A stretch of DNA of 9,300 nucleotides from an uncultured Collinsella sp. (GTDB taxonomy: Bacteria; Actinomycetota; Coriobacteriia; Coriobacteriales; Coriobacteriaceae). Within the stretch, counting starts at the first letter, position 1, and every line of letters starts with the position of its first letter. The stretch covers positions 1-9,300 of the forward strand of contig UQTD01000068.1 of NCBI GenBank assembly GCA_900543845.1. The letters are read 5' to 3'. The notes beneath the pieces were generated by a model that was given only the letters and a program-made list of their open reading frames with translations, was not told where the DNA came from and did no database searches. Below are positions 1 through 6,454 of this stretch, one piece after another. The position numbers were made by a program, and so were the translations under genes.

Positions 1-590
1 GCATCGGCGCGCGGCAGCCACGTATCCAGCAGCTCATCGCATGCCGCCTCGAGCTCCTCGGCGCGGGCACGATCCTTCATAGACGTGGTGTTCGCAAAGA
101 GCGTCAAGCTCGCGCCCTGCATGGCCGCGCGGCAAAACACGGCGCCGCATGCCACGTCGGACAGCAACTGCCGGGAGCCCTTGTCCGCCATGTCCTCGAG
201 CACCGCCAGCGCACGCCCGCAGGCATCCATGATCCGATATGGCGGCATGGCGGCCACGTGCAACGCATCCTGAATCGCGGCCGCACGCGTCGGATCCTCG
301 CGCGAAATACCGTATGCCGCAGACACCTGGCCGTACGCACGAACGTCCTCGGCAACCAGACCCACAAGCTCCTGAGCCAGCTCGTCTGCCTGGGCAAACG
401 CGTGCGTCAGATCGTCCGCGCGATCGGCAAGCGCGGGGTTCGTCGCGCCATAGCGAGCAACCATCCCGCACAGCGAGGCACCCAGTGCTCCCACAAACGC
501 GCTGGCGCTGCCGCCGCCGGGAACCGGCTCGCGTGCAGCCAACGCCTCGGCAAAACCGCGACAGGTTTTATCCATCATCTCTTGGCTCAT
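1..590 (-). CDS. Cyclodeaminase/cyclohydrolase family protein (FTCD C-terminal-domain family), 3' end outside window
   Basis: The minus-strand frame is open from ATG at 590-588 to the window edge, giving 196 residues with no stop. The start is preceded by AGAGGTG. The N-terminus has the glycine-rich motif PVPGGGSASA at residues 22-31, and further on come EDVRAY (81-86), with the acidic residue usual in this family, and SDVACGA (144-150). This pattern, in a largely helical alanine-rich protein, matches the formimidoyltetrahydrofolate cyclodeaminase / methenyltetrahydrofolate cyclohydrolase (FchA) family. These are cytosolic enzymes of one-carbon folate metabolism, acting in histidine or purine breakdown or in the C1 pathway. 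Family members are about 200 aa when stand-alone, so only a short tail is missing. Cyclodeaminase and cyclohydrolase activity cannot be separated from sequence alone. The gene is separated from the upstream minus-strand gene by a terminator, so it is probably transcribed from its own promoter between about 591 and 634. Confidence 0.85.
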   Translation of the reverse strand, partial: MSQEMMDKTCRGFAEALAAREPVPGGGSASAFVGALGASLCGMVARYGATNPALADRADDLTHAFAQADELAQELVGLVAEDVRAYGQVSAAYGISREDPTRAAAIQDALHVAAMPPYRIMDACGRALAVLEDMADKGSRQLLSDVACGAVFCRAAMQGASLTLFANTTSMKDRARAEELEAACDELLDTWLPRAD

Positions 591-633
591 CGAAACACCT
601 CTGCCCACCGCGCCGGACACCACGGACCGCACG

Positions 634-678
634 CATAATAAAAAATGGGACAACGACGCCAGGAAGCGGTTGTCCCAT
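634..678 (-). terminator. Rho-independent terminator after the zinc-ribbon gene
   Basis: A perfect 10-bp inverted repeat, ATGGGACAAC at 645-654 and GTTGTCCCAT at 669-678, encloses a 14-nt loop. Read on the minus strand the stem is followed by ATTTTTTATTAT. It lies about 100 bp downstream of the stop codon of the minus-strand zinc-ribbon gene and upstream of the cyclodeaminase gene. Confidence 0.8.
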
Positions 679-776
679 TCATCGGTTTTATTGAAGCCCA
701 GTCTAACCCATAAGACAAAGGCTGTCAGGAGCTCTGGCTATCGGCGTTTCCGATTGCCGGCTATAGGCACGGGCGC

Positions 777-1616
777 CTAGTCCACCTGAAACGTCGGTAG
801 CAGCGTGTCGATAATCTTCGACCCCATATCGCGATTTGCGGTCGAGTATTCCAGAGACGCCGTGGCGACCGTCGAGTCCGTGACAATCGTCTTTGTGTAC
901 GTAATCGTGTCGCCCTCGCGCCACGAAACCACGTACCAGTTGTCGCCCTCCGCGGTATAGAGGTCGGCCTTGCCCGAGGTGTCCTCATCGACAAACATCT
1001 CGTGTGCAGTTTCGTCGTTAACGTTGACGTAGCCAGACAGGCCGATCACAAAACCCGTCTCCGGATCCTCGTACCTTGTGCTGCTGCCGCTGGGAGTATC
1101 CTCCATCTCAAAGCGATTGGGAATCGACATGCTATAAGGGTGAAGGTCGTTCGTGTACGTATACACGTCGGTTAGGTAATCGTCCGAATCGTCCGAGCCG
1201 TAGTATGCCGATTCGTCCTCGGGAACAGCCTCGTCATCCGACGACGAAGACTCCTTGGCCTTGGACTTGTCATCCTTCTTCTTGGCAGAAGAATCTTTCT
1301 CGTCCGAAGACCCGGTATCGATCACCGAAATCTGCGTGTCAGAGCTCTTGGACCCGTTAAGCATCGTGAGCGCAAACACCGTGCCGCCCCCGAGGAGTAC
1401 CACGGCGGCACACGCCACCGTGATAATGACCGGCGCCTTGCTCTTAGGCTTTTGAGGCGCGGGCGCGACCGGCGGCATCGACTGGGTCAGGCCCGGGGCA
1501 GAGGAAGGACCAGCGCCCGTAGGCGTCGGCGCGGAGCCACCCGTCAGCGAGGCCCCGCAATGCGTACAAAACGTCGATCCATCAGGCACTTGCTGTCCGC
1601 ATTTCTTACAGAACAT
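777..1616 (-). CDS. Zinc-ribbon, single-pass membrane protein with extracytoplasmic domain
   Basis: The product is 279 aa; the ATG at 1616 is preceded by AAAGGTCG. Residues 1-21 form a compact zinc ribbon (C3-x2-C6 and C17-x2-C20, ending in CG), as in the small zinc_ribbon_2 family. A proline/alanine/serine-rich linker (28-58) leads to one membrane segment at about 62-86 with basic residues before it (KPKSK). A long low-complexity acidic/serine/lysine linker follows (about 88-147), then a C-terminal domain of about 125 aa (155-279) rich in beta-type residues. The expected topology is zinc ribbon inside, C-terminal domain outside. Proteins with this plan are common and mostly uncharacterised in Coriobacteriia and Firmicutes; no enzymatic motif is visible. 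It is divergent from the lipoprotein gene at 2047 and is closed by its own terminator at 634-678. A role in envelope sensing is possible but is only inference. Confidence 0.85.
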   Translation of the reverse strand: MFCKKCGQQVPDGSTFCTHCGASLTGGSAPTPTGAGPSSAPGLTQSMPPVAPAPQKPKSKAPVIITVACAAVVLLGGGTVFALTMLNGSKSSDTQISVIDTGSSDEKDSSAKKKDDKSKAKESSSSDDEAVPEDESAYYGSDDSDDYLTDVYTYTNDLHPYSMSIPNRFEMEDTPSGSSTRYEDPETGFVIGLSGYVNVNDETAHEMFVDEDTSGKADLYTAEGDNWYVVSWREGDTITYTKTIVTDSTVATASLEYSTANRDMGSKIIDTLLPTFQVD

Positions 1617-1763
1617 CGTTCGACCTTTCGTGGTTTAGCTTTTGTCACAGCCAAGTCTATACGCCCCCACTCAGGGCGCTGTTGCGCAACATTGGGAGAA
1701 TCAACCAAGCCGCACGCTTGCCCAGCGCCAGGCCCACATTGCGGCAAGCCCGCACACGCAAAC

Positions 1764-1782
1764 ATGGGACATATGGCCCACC
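1764..1782. repeat. Palindromic 19-bp element, copy 1
   Basis: The sequence is ATGGGACATATGGCCCACC. Its core TGGGACATATGGCCCA is a near-perfect palindrome of the form TGGGnCATATGnCCCA. A second copy with one base changed lies 192 bp to the right. It sits in the divergent intergenic region between the zinc-ribbon and lipoprotein genes. It could be an operator or a dispersed repeat; the sequence alone does not decide. Confidence 0.55.
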
Positions 1783-1874
1783 TTTCGAGACTCCCCAGCA
1801 GCGCAAACTAAGGCATGCAAGGCTCCGCCCGCATCCGCGCACGCGCTCCGTTAAAAGCGAGGGCGCCCAACCCC

Positions 1875-1910
1875 GGGGAGGGCCGACAGCACCGGCCCTC
1901 CCCTCTTTTA
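1875..1910 (+). terminator. Orphan rho-independent terminator
   Basis: A perfect 11-bp stem, GGGGAGGGCCG at 1875-1885 and CGGCCCTCCCC at 1893-1903, has a 7-nt loop and is followed on the plus strand by TCTTTTA. No credible plus-strand gene lies upstream, because the preceding plus-strand sequence is intergenic and then antisense to the zinc-ribbon gene. The stem resembles the terminator after the lipoprotein gene (2712-2746). It may end a small RNA or an antisense transcript starting between about 1617 and 1860; I see no convincing promoter or tRNA fold there. Confidence 0.7.
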
Positions 1911-1955
1911 CGCCCGGGCATATTGCCACTTGTCGGCGCAAATCCGGCCCCCAGA

Positions 1956-1974
1956 ATGGGACACATGGCCCACC
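1956..1974. repeat. Palindromic 19-bp element, copy 2
   Basis: The sequence is ATGGGACACATGGCCCACC, differing from copy 1 in one base (T to C at position 9). The palindrome core TGGGACACATGGCCCA ends about 20 bp before a -10-like TACAGT (1994-1999) and about 75 bp before the lipoprotein start codon. That position would suit an operator near the -35 region, but no clear -35 hexamer is visible. Confidence 0.5.
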
Positions 1975-2046
1975 CGAACGAGCCGCTCGCGCGTACAGTA
2001 AAGGCAGGTAATCCATGGGCGGTTACAGATCGAGGAGGACACGACC

Positions 2047-2640
2047 ATGAAAAAGAAGGGCTTTGCGATTCTCACCCTCTGCATCAGTCTCTTTGCCGCA
2101 GTTGCCCTGGTGGGCTGCGGTGGCAGCGGCGGCGCTACCGGAAGTGGCGGTGGCGGCGGAGCAGAAAAACCAGCCGTGGATATGAGGACCGACTTCATTT
2201 GGTTTAAGGTCGAAGTCCCCGAGGGCGTCGAAATCACGGACGTCGCAGGCGATACCGCCGACAGGGCCCAGTTTAAGTTCACCGAGAGCGAGCATGCCAG
2301 CGACCGCTTCATCCCCGTCTTCGATCCTGACAAGAACGCCGATGAACTGTTTGACTACGAGGCAAAGTGGAAGGCCAACTCCGGATGGACCGAGAGCGAT
2401 CCCGTTAAGCACAACGGCAAGACCTGGCGCAGCGCCTACTTTACGCACTCGGGCGGCGTGACGACCGAGTACTTCACTGACGTTGACGGCGGCAGTGTGT
2501 ACGTGCGTATCGACAATGTCGAGGAGCACAAGGACGCCGTCGAGACCATGATGGAGTCTCTGGAGTTTGCCGACGACATCGCCGAGGCCAAGACCGAGGC
2601 CATGGACGTTAAGCTCGAGGATATCGAGATCAAGCGTTAA
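2047..2640 (+). CDS. Small secreted lipoprotein of unknown function
   Basis: The product is 197 aa, with a strong GAGGAGG ribosome site 10 bases before ATG. It has a lipoprotein signal peptide: basic MKKK, hydrophobic core 5-20 and lipobox LVGC with the acylated cysteine at residue 24. A glycine/serine linker (25-38) is followed by an acidic, beta-rich domain of about 150 aa. After removal of the signal peptide by signal peptidase II it should be anchored on the outer face of the cytoplasmic membrane. No catalytic motif is recognisable. The domain's order (a strand with a hydrophobic-proline motif near the N-terminus, aromatic strands, and a helical MMESLEF segment near the C-terminus) recalls the extracytoplasmic domain of the divergent zinc-ribbon protein, but similarity is too weak to claim homology by eye. 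It is a single-gene unit ended by the terminator at 2712. Confidence 0.88.
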   Translation: MKKKGFAILTLCISLFAAVALVGCGGSGGATGSGGGGGAEKPAVDMRTDFIWFKVEVPEGVEITDVAGDTADRAQFKFTESEHASDRFIPVFDPDKNADELFDYEAKWKANSGWTESDPVKHNGKTWRSAYFTHSGGVTTEYFTDVDGGSVYVRIDNVEEHKDAVETMMESLEFADDIAEAKTEAMDVKLEDIEIKR

Positions 2641-2711
2641 GCGACTGGCGAGCGCAGCGGGAAACACGGGCGCAGTGCTAACAAGCGGCGGTATCCCAGC
2701 GCTTCGTACCC

Positions 2712-2746
2712 AGGGAGGGCCGGTAAACCGACCCTCCCTTTCTTTA
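2712..2746 (+). terminator. Rho-independent terminator after the lipoprotein gene
   Basis: The stem AGGGAGGG-C-CGGT pairs with ACCG-A-CCCTCCCT (2712-2739), with one C/A mismatch and a two-base AA at the tip. It is followed by TTTCTTTA on the plus strand. It lies about 70 bp after the lipoprotein stop codon and before the phospholipase gene. Confidence 0.8.
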
Positions 2747-2806
2747 TGTCAACGCAGTATAGTGACTAAAACGAGCGCGCAGCCGCACCCTGCGAATGGA
2801 GAAGTT

Positions 2807-5290
2807 ATGACCGAACACCACGCCATCAGCCGTCGAGCGTTTACGCTGGGCCTAGGGCTTGCGGCGTTGTCACCACTTGCAAGCCTGCCCGAAACCGCAG
2901 CGCCGGGCATTCCCCTGCGAGCGGCATTTGCAGACAACACACCCGCACCGTCGGACAGCCTCGACAATTTCGTCATTCGCCTTCGCCCCGCGGGCTATTT
3001 TCGCACCGCGAGCGTCAACCAAGACGGCAACGTTCGCGGCAACGTCTGCCACCTGTTTAACGACGGCACGTCCAGCAAGCTCATCCTTGAGAACGTAACG
3101 ACCAAGAATGACGATACAAGCTGGTATGCTATCCGCACCTTGCTCAATTTCGAAGAGCATAAAAAGACGGGCTACAGCATTTGGTCGGTCGACGACGACT
3201 CGGACAAAGATGGAAAGGTCATCCACGTATGGGGCGGCGAGTATGACAACAAGCCCAGCCGCGCTTTTGCGTTCGAACGTCAATCAAACGGAACCTATAT
3301 CATTCGAGACCGCACGGTCGAGAAAGAAACCGAGAAAAAAGACATTAAGTACCTGGCAATAGAATCGGACGGCAAAGACCAGGACAACAATAAGATCTGC
3401 CATAAGAGTAAGAGCATTCCGTGGGAGCTAGAACTTGTCGGTTACGACATGGGCAAGATCAATACCACAGTTAGAAGTATCGACTGGACCACGTATAGCA
3501 GCTACGTCGACGGACCATGCTGGATGAAATACGTCGACGACAACAAGTACCTCGACGAGCTGAGTATCCCGGGCACGCATGATTCGGGCACCTGCAGCGT
3601 GGACAACGACACCGAGCCCCAATCCTCACAAGCAAAGTGCCAGCAGGATTACATCCCCACGCAGTTGCTCGAAGGCATTCGCTATTTTGATATCCGACTC
3701 GGAAGGAACGACGAGAACGGCGACCCCGGTATCGACCATGGAAGATGCTACCTGCTCAAAAAAGACGGGGGCTTTATGCATCTCTCCGATGTCATCGGTT
3801 ACTTCAAAACATTTTTGAACGAAAACCCGTCAGAAGCGCTCATCATGCTTGCGTCACGAGGCAACGACGAGGCTACCGACGAAAGCGTTACGACGGCTTT
3901 CGCCAAGGTTATGCACGATAATCCCGATCTGTTCTACACGTCGAGCCGAATCCCCACACTGAACGAGGTGCGCGGAAAGATCGTCCTGCTGCGTCGATTT
4001 GTACTCGCCGGCAACAGCGTAAGCAGCCACACGTGGGGCCTCGATCTCACCCAATGGGACGACAAAATCAAGGCGCATTCCGGGCAGTCGATGTGCCTCG
4101 TCCAAGACGCGCGAGGCTTTGAGACTACGGGCAATGCGGGCGACAAAGAGCCCTATTGCACCAAGGTATACGCCCAGGACCATTTTGAATGCACCGGAAC
4201 CGACAAGATTAGCTGGGTCGATATGGCGCTGCAAGAGACGACCAATCTCACGCGCAACAAGGTGGACGTCGAGGACAATGATGGCGCCAAGGTGCAAGTC
4301 CTGGAACGCTGCTGGTCTATCAACTACACCAGTTGCACGAATTACAAACAAGGAAGCAATCCTTTTACCGCGGCGCGAGTGGTCAACGAGCATCTGTACA
4401 AGAGCCAGTACATCAATCCCAGCGGCAGCGATAAAACAAAGTCAGATTGCCTCAAGCACGTTGGCATTATCGCGTCCGACTTTGTCGATTCGGCACTGGC
4501 CCGGAGCATCTACCAACGCAATTACGACGCGAAGCACAAGCCAACAGTTTCATGCTGCCTCCCGGACCGCATGCACATGACGTATGGAGACTCGTTGAGC
4601 GATGCCTCACTCCAGGATGGCAAGACCGTTGGCGAGGGCCATTTCCGCCTTGCCGACAGCAGCAACGTGCTCAACGTGGCGGCTTCGGGCCATGCGTTTG
4701 CCATCGAATATGTGGATGTCGACGCCTTGGGCAACGAGACCGTTACGGAGCTGCGGGGCTCCGTGCCCATCGATATCGATCCACGCGCGCTGACACCCCA
4801 CTTCGAGGGGCTCGAAGGCCTTAAGGCCGGTGAGGATGTGCGCGCCAAGGTCACGGCGCCGCTCGACGGCAAGCTCGAAACCGATGCCTGTGCGGCCCAG
4901 CTCGAATTTGTGCACGACGCGAACGGCGCTCCGGGCGCGGCAATGGCCGAAGGCGAAACATTTGCCGCAGGAACGTATTGGGTGCGTGCGAAAGGCCTGT
5001 TGGGCGACGCGGCGCAAAACTACACGCTTGCCACCGACGGAGCCGCAAGCTTTACTGTAGCGGCCTCGGACAGTGCAGGCGGCGCCGGCGCCGGCACTGG
5101 CGCCAACGTGGGCAGCGCTGATAAGAACGGCAAGGGCAACAAGGGCAAGGGCTCGACCGGAAAACTCGCCGACACGGGCGACGGCTCTGGCATCGCCGCC
5201 GGGCTCGCCGCTGCCGCCGTGGCGACAACGGTCGCCGGCGCGGCAATGCTTGTTAACGACCGCGAAAGCACTAAGGACGCTAGCGAATAG
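2807..5290 (+). CDS. Tat-exported, cell-wall-anchored phosphatidylinositol-specific phospholipase C
   Basis: The product is 827 aa. The frame is open further upstream, but ATG 2807 is chosen because it follows GGAGAA and begins a twin-arginine signal (SRRAFTL, R9-R10; likely cleavage after AFA42). Residues 53-211 look like a beta-trefoil/ricin-type carbohydrate-binding module. Residues about 250-590 are a PI-PLC X domain: SIPGTHDSGT with catalytic-type H258-D259, EGIRYFDIRLG with R297, IDHG with the second histidine H311, NPSEALIMLASRG, and a later AQD458HF. The family cleaves phosphatidylinositol or GPI anchors by a two-histidine acid-base mechanism. Residues 590-765 are beta-rich, possibly Ig-like. 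A GKGNKGKG linker leads to LADTG (787-791), a hydrophobic segment and a short charged tail, which is an LAxTG sortase signal. A -10-like TATAGT lies at 2758-2763 without a good -35. The likely substrate is host or dietary phosphoinositide or GPI lipid (inference). Confidence 0.9.
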   Translation: MTEHHAISRRAFTLGLGLAALSPLASLPETAAPGIPLRAAFADNTPAPSDSLDNFVIRLRPAGYFRTASVNQDGNVRGNVCHLFNDGTSSKLILENVTTKNDDTSWYAIRTLLNFEEHKKTGYSIWSVDDDSDKDGKVIHVWGGEYDNKPSRAFAFERQSNGTYIIRDRTVEKETEKKDIKYLAIESDGKDQDNNKICHKSKSIPWELELVGYDMGKINTTVRSIDWTTYSSYVDGPCWMKYVDDNKYLDELSIPGTHDSGTCSVDNDTEPQSSQAKCQQDYIPTQLLEGIRYFDIRLGRNDENGDPGIDHGRCYLLKKDGGFMHLSDVIGYFKTFLNENPSEALIMLASRGNDEATDESVTTAFAKVMHDNPDLFYTSSRIPTLNEVRGKIVLLRRFVLAGNSVSSHTWGLDLTQWDDKIKAHSGQSMCLVQDARGFETTGNAGDKEPYCTKVYAQDHFECTGTDKISWVDMALQETTNLTRNKVDVEDNDGAKVQVLERCWSINYTSCTNYKQGSNPFTAARVVNEHLYKSQYINPSGSDKTKSDCLKHVGIIASDFVDSALARSIYQRNYDAKHKPTVSCCLPDRMHMTYGDSLSDASLQDGKTVGEGHFRLADSSNVLNVAASGHAFAIEYVDVDALGNETVTELRGSVPIDIDPRALTPHFEGLEGLKAGEDVRAKVTAPLDGKLETDACAAQLEFVHDANGAPGAAMAEGETFAAGTYWVRAKGLLGDAAQNYTLATDGAASFTVAASDSAGGAGAGTGANVGSADKNGKGNKGKGSTGKLADTGDGSGIAAGLAAAAVATTVAGAAMLVNDRESTKDASE

Positions 5291-5325
5291 GCCAACCGGC
5301 ACTTTCGGACGTATCGACTCGATGA

Positions 5326-5361
5326 GGGGCGCAGAGCACCGTTCTGCGCCCCCAATTTTTA
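5326..5361 (+). terminator. Rho-independent terminator after the phospholipase gene
   Basis: A perfect 10-bp stem, GGGGCGCAGA at 5326-5335 and TCTGCGCCCC at 5343-5352, has a 7-nt loop and is followed by CAATTTTTA on the plus strand. It begins 36 bp after the phospholipase stop codon. Confidence 0.85.
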
Positions 5362-5385
5362 CCTTGGCCCGAACGCCGCCATAAG

Positions 5386-5655
5386 CTACATCACCATGTT
5401 CAGCGCGTTCACAAATTCCTGGGCCTTCGCACGGCTACTCAGGCTAAAGACACAGGCAGTCAACAACCTGTTGCGCAGAAAAACGTCGCGGCCCTTGATC
5501 CTGTTGACTCCCGTGATGTCCTTAAGGTAGACAATCTCGATATGCTTGCCGCCGAAAGTACCATTCTTGAGCACCTCGATACGGTTAGGCTAGATCTTGA
5601 CGTCTTTAAACATGCCCGAACCTTTGTCCTGGAACAACAAGGTGCTGTTGTCCAT
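5386..5655 (-). pseudogene. PH-like (DUF4429-type) small protein gene interrupted by an amber codon
   Basis: On the minus strand an ATG at 5655, preceded by GGGAG, opens a frame of 90 codons that is intact except for TAG at codon 22 (5592-5590). Before the stop it reads MDNSTLL...MFKDVKI and after it PNRIEVLKNGTFGGKHIEIV..., ending near residue 89. The pattern VKI-x-PNRIEV, glycine turn, then YLKDITGV is typical of bacterial PH-like domains of the DUF4429 type, where tyrosine normally occupies the interrupted position (VxIYPxRIEV). One base change (TAC or TAT to TAG) would explain the break. A shorter product could start at GTG 5574 but would lack the first strand. The ATG at 5670 is in the same frame but has a poorer ribosome site. 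The gene is convergent with the phospholipase gene. A sequencing error is also possible. Confidence 0.7.
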
Positions 5656-5858
5656 GCGTGTCACTCCCATGGGGTTCGCTAAAACTGCCTCTATGGTCAC
5701 ATTTTAGTCACTTCGGGAATCCTGCACGAAGGCGCTAGGCGACATTGAAATTCGAGTCCGCGCGAGGCTTTAAGATAGACATGATCAGCCGCATCGATGC
5801 GACTGGCAATGCTTCTAGGAGTACGCCTCGTATTATTCGCCATTAGAGGAGGCCTTAC

Positions 5859-6311
5859 ATGCTTTACGTATGGGAATTCGAGTTCTTTGATTCGAACGGC
5901 GTTGTCGACGCTGTGCCATGTGGCTCGCTGGACGGAGGTGGAACGTTCGGATCCGACCTAAACGACGCCGTCGAAAGCGCCGCCGATTTTCTCGCATGTA
6001 TGGTCGACGATCACCTTATGGGCGGCGTCGATCTTCCCGCGCCGGACTTTGGACACCAGCCACAACACGGCGGCAAGATTATCGCCGTGGCCGTCAGCCG
6101 CGAGCTCGGCGACATCCCCGCCGTCACCGCAGCGGATGCCGCACGTATGCTCGGTGTTAGCTCAGCACGGGTATCGCAACTGATAAATGCAGGAATGTTG
6201 GATTCATGGAAGGACGGCGCCAAGCGCATGGTGTCCAAAGCTTCCATCGAGGCACGACTCGCCGACGCACCAAAGGCAGGGCGCCCAAAAGAGGTCCCTA
6301 TTGCTGTATAA
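5859..6311 (+). CDS. HicB-like domain protein with C-terminal helix-turn-helix (orphan antitoxin or regulator)
   Basis: The product is 150 aa, with AGGAGG 8 bases before ATG. Residues 1-80 have the strand-rich layout of the HicB antitoxin fold (WEFEFFDSNGV..., a glycine turn, the helix LNDAVESAADFLACMV, then a late strand KIIAVAVS). Residues 86-133 hold a winged helix-turn-helix of excisionase/MerR type (VTAADAARMLGVSSARVSQLINAG followed by a basic wing and SIEARL). HicB antitoxins neutralise HicA mRNA interferases and repress their own operon. No HicA-like gene lies within 200 bp on either side, so this is an orphan antitoxin or a stand-alone transcription regulator. A 12-bp perfect palindrome CGCATCGATGCG at 5790-5801, about 57 bp before the start codon, is a candidate operator. 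Domain calls rest on pattern recognition. Confidence 0.8.
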   Translation: MLYVWEFEFFDSNGVVDAVPCGSLDGGGTFGSDLNDAVESAADFLACMVDDHLMGGVDLPAPDFGHQPQHGGKIIAVAVSRELGDIPAVTAADAARMLGVSSARVSQLINAGMLDSWKDGAKRMVSKASIEARLADAPKAGRPKEVPIAV

Positions 6312-6334
6312 AGCAATAGCGTTGCGGGTTTTTT
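6298..6334 (+). terminator. Probable terminator overlapping the end of the HicB-like gene
   Basis: A perfect 8-bp stem, CTATTGCT at 6298-6305 and AGCAATAG at 6312-6319, has the stop codon in its loop. A six-T run lies at 6329-6334, nine bases after the stem. A second, shorter stem (GCAA 6313-6316 with TTGC 6322-6325) lies closer to the T run and is mutually exclusive with the first. The spacing is not ideal for a classical terminator. Confidence 0.45.
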
Positions 6335-6337
6335 CAT

Positions 6338-6394
6338 TTGTCAGATTAGCTGACAAGCTCTCCCAATTCGGAACTCACTGCGTTCCGAATTGGG
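6338..6394. other. Two tandem perfect inverted repeats upstream of the ADP-ribosylglycohydrolase gene
   Basis: The first is TTGTCAG at 6338-6344 with CTGACAA at 6350-6356 (7-bp stem, 5-nt loop). The second is CCCAATTCGGAAC at 6362-6374 with GTTCCGAATTGGG at 6382-6394 (13-bp perfect stem, 7-nt loop). Neither is followed by a T run on either strand. They end about 60 bp before the next start codon. They could be an mRNA 5' structure, a boundary element or a remnant of a small repeat element. Confidence 0.6.
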
Positions 6395-6454
6395 CTGGAC
6401 ACATTGCCGCAGGTAGCTGCACATCCTCAATCCAAAGTACGAGAGGTGTTTCCC

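Noticed and set aside
34..694. Multiple frames on both strands over the cyclodeaminase gene
   Set aside because: They are shadows of the real minus-strand frame, which has no stop inside the window.
1680..1689. Perfect palindrome GTTGCGCAAC
   Set aside because: It is short, GC-rich and single-copy here; expected by chance in a sequence of this length and composition.
1642..2016. Several overlapping frames on both strands in the zinc-ribbon/lipoprotein intergenic region
   Set aside because: They have biased proline/arginine/alanine content, no ribosome sites, and run through the orphan terminator and the palindromic elements.
2567..2806. N-terminal extension of the phospholipase frame
   Set aside because: It overlaps the lipoprotein gene and the terminator at 2712-2746; the ribosome site and Tat signal place the start at 2807.
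6404..6454. Upstream TTG start for the ADP-ribosylglycohydrolase
   Set aside because: ATG 6455 has a good ribosome site and family similarity begins just after it.
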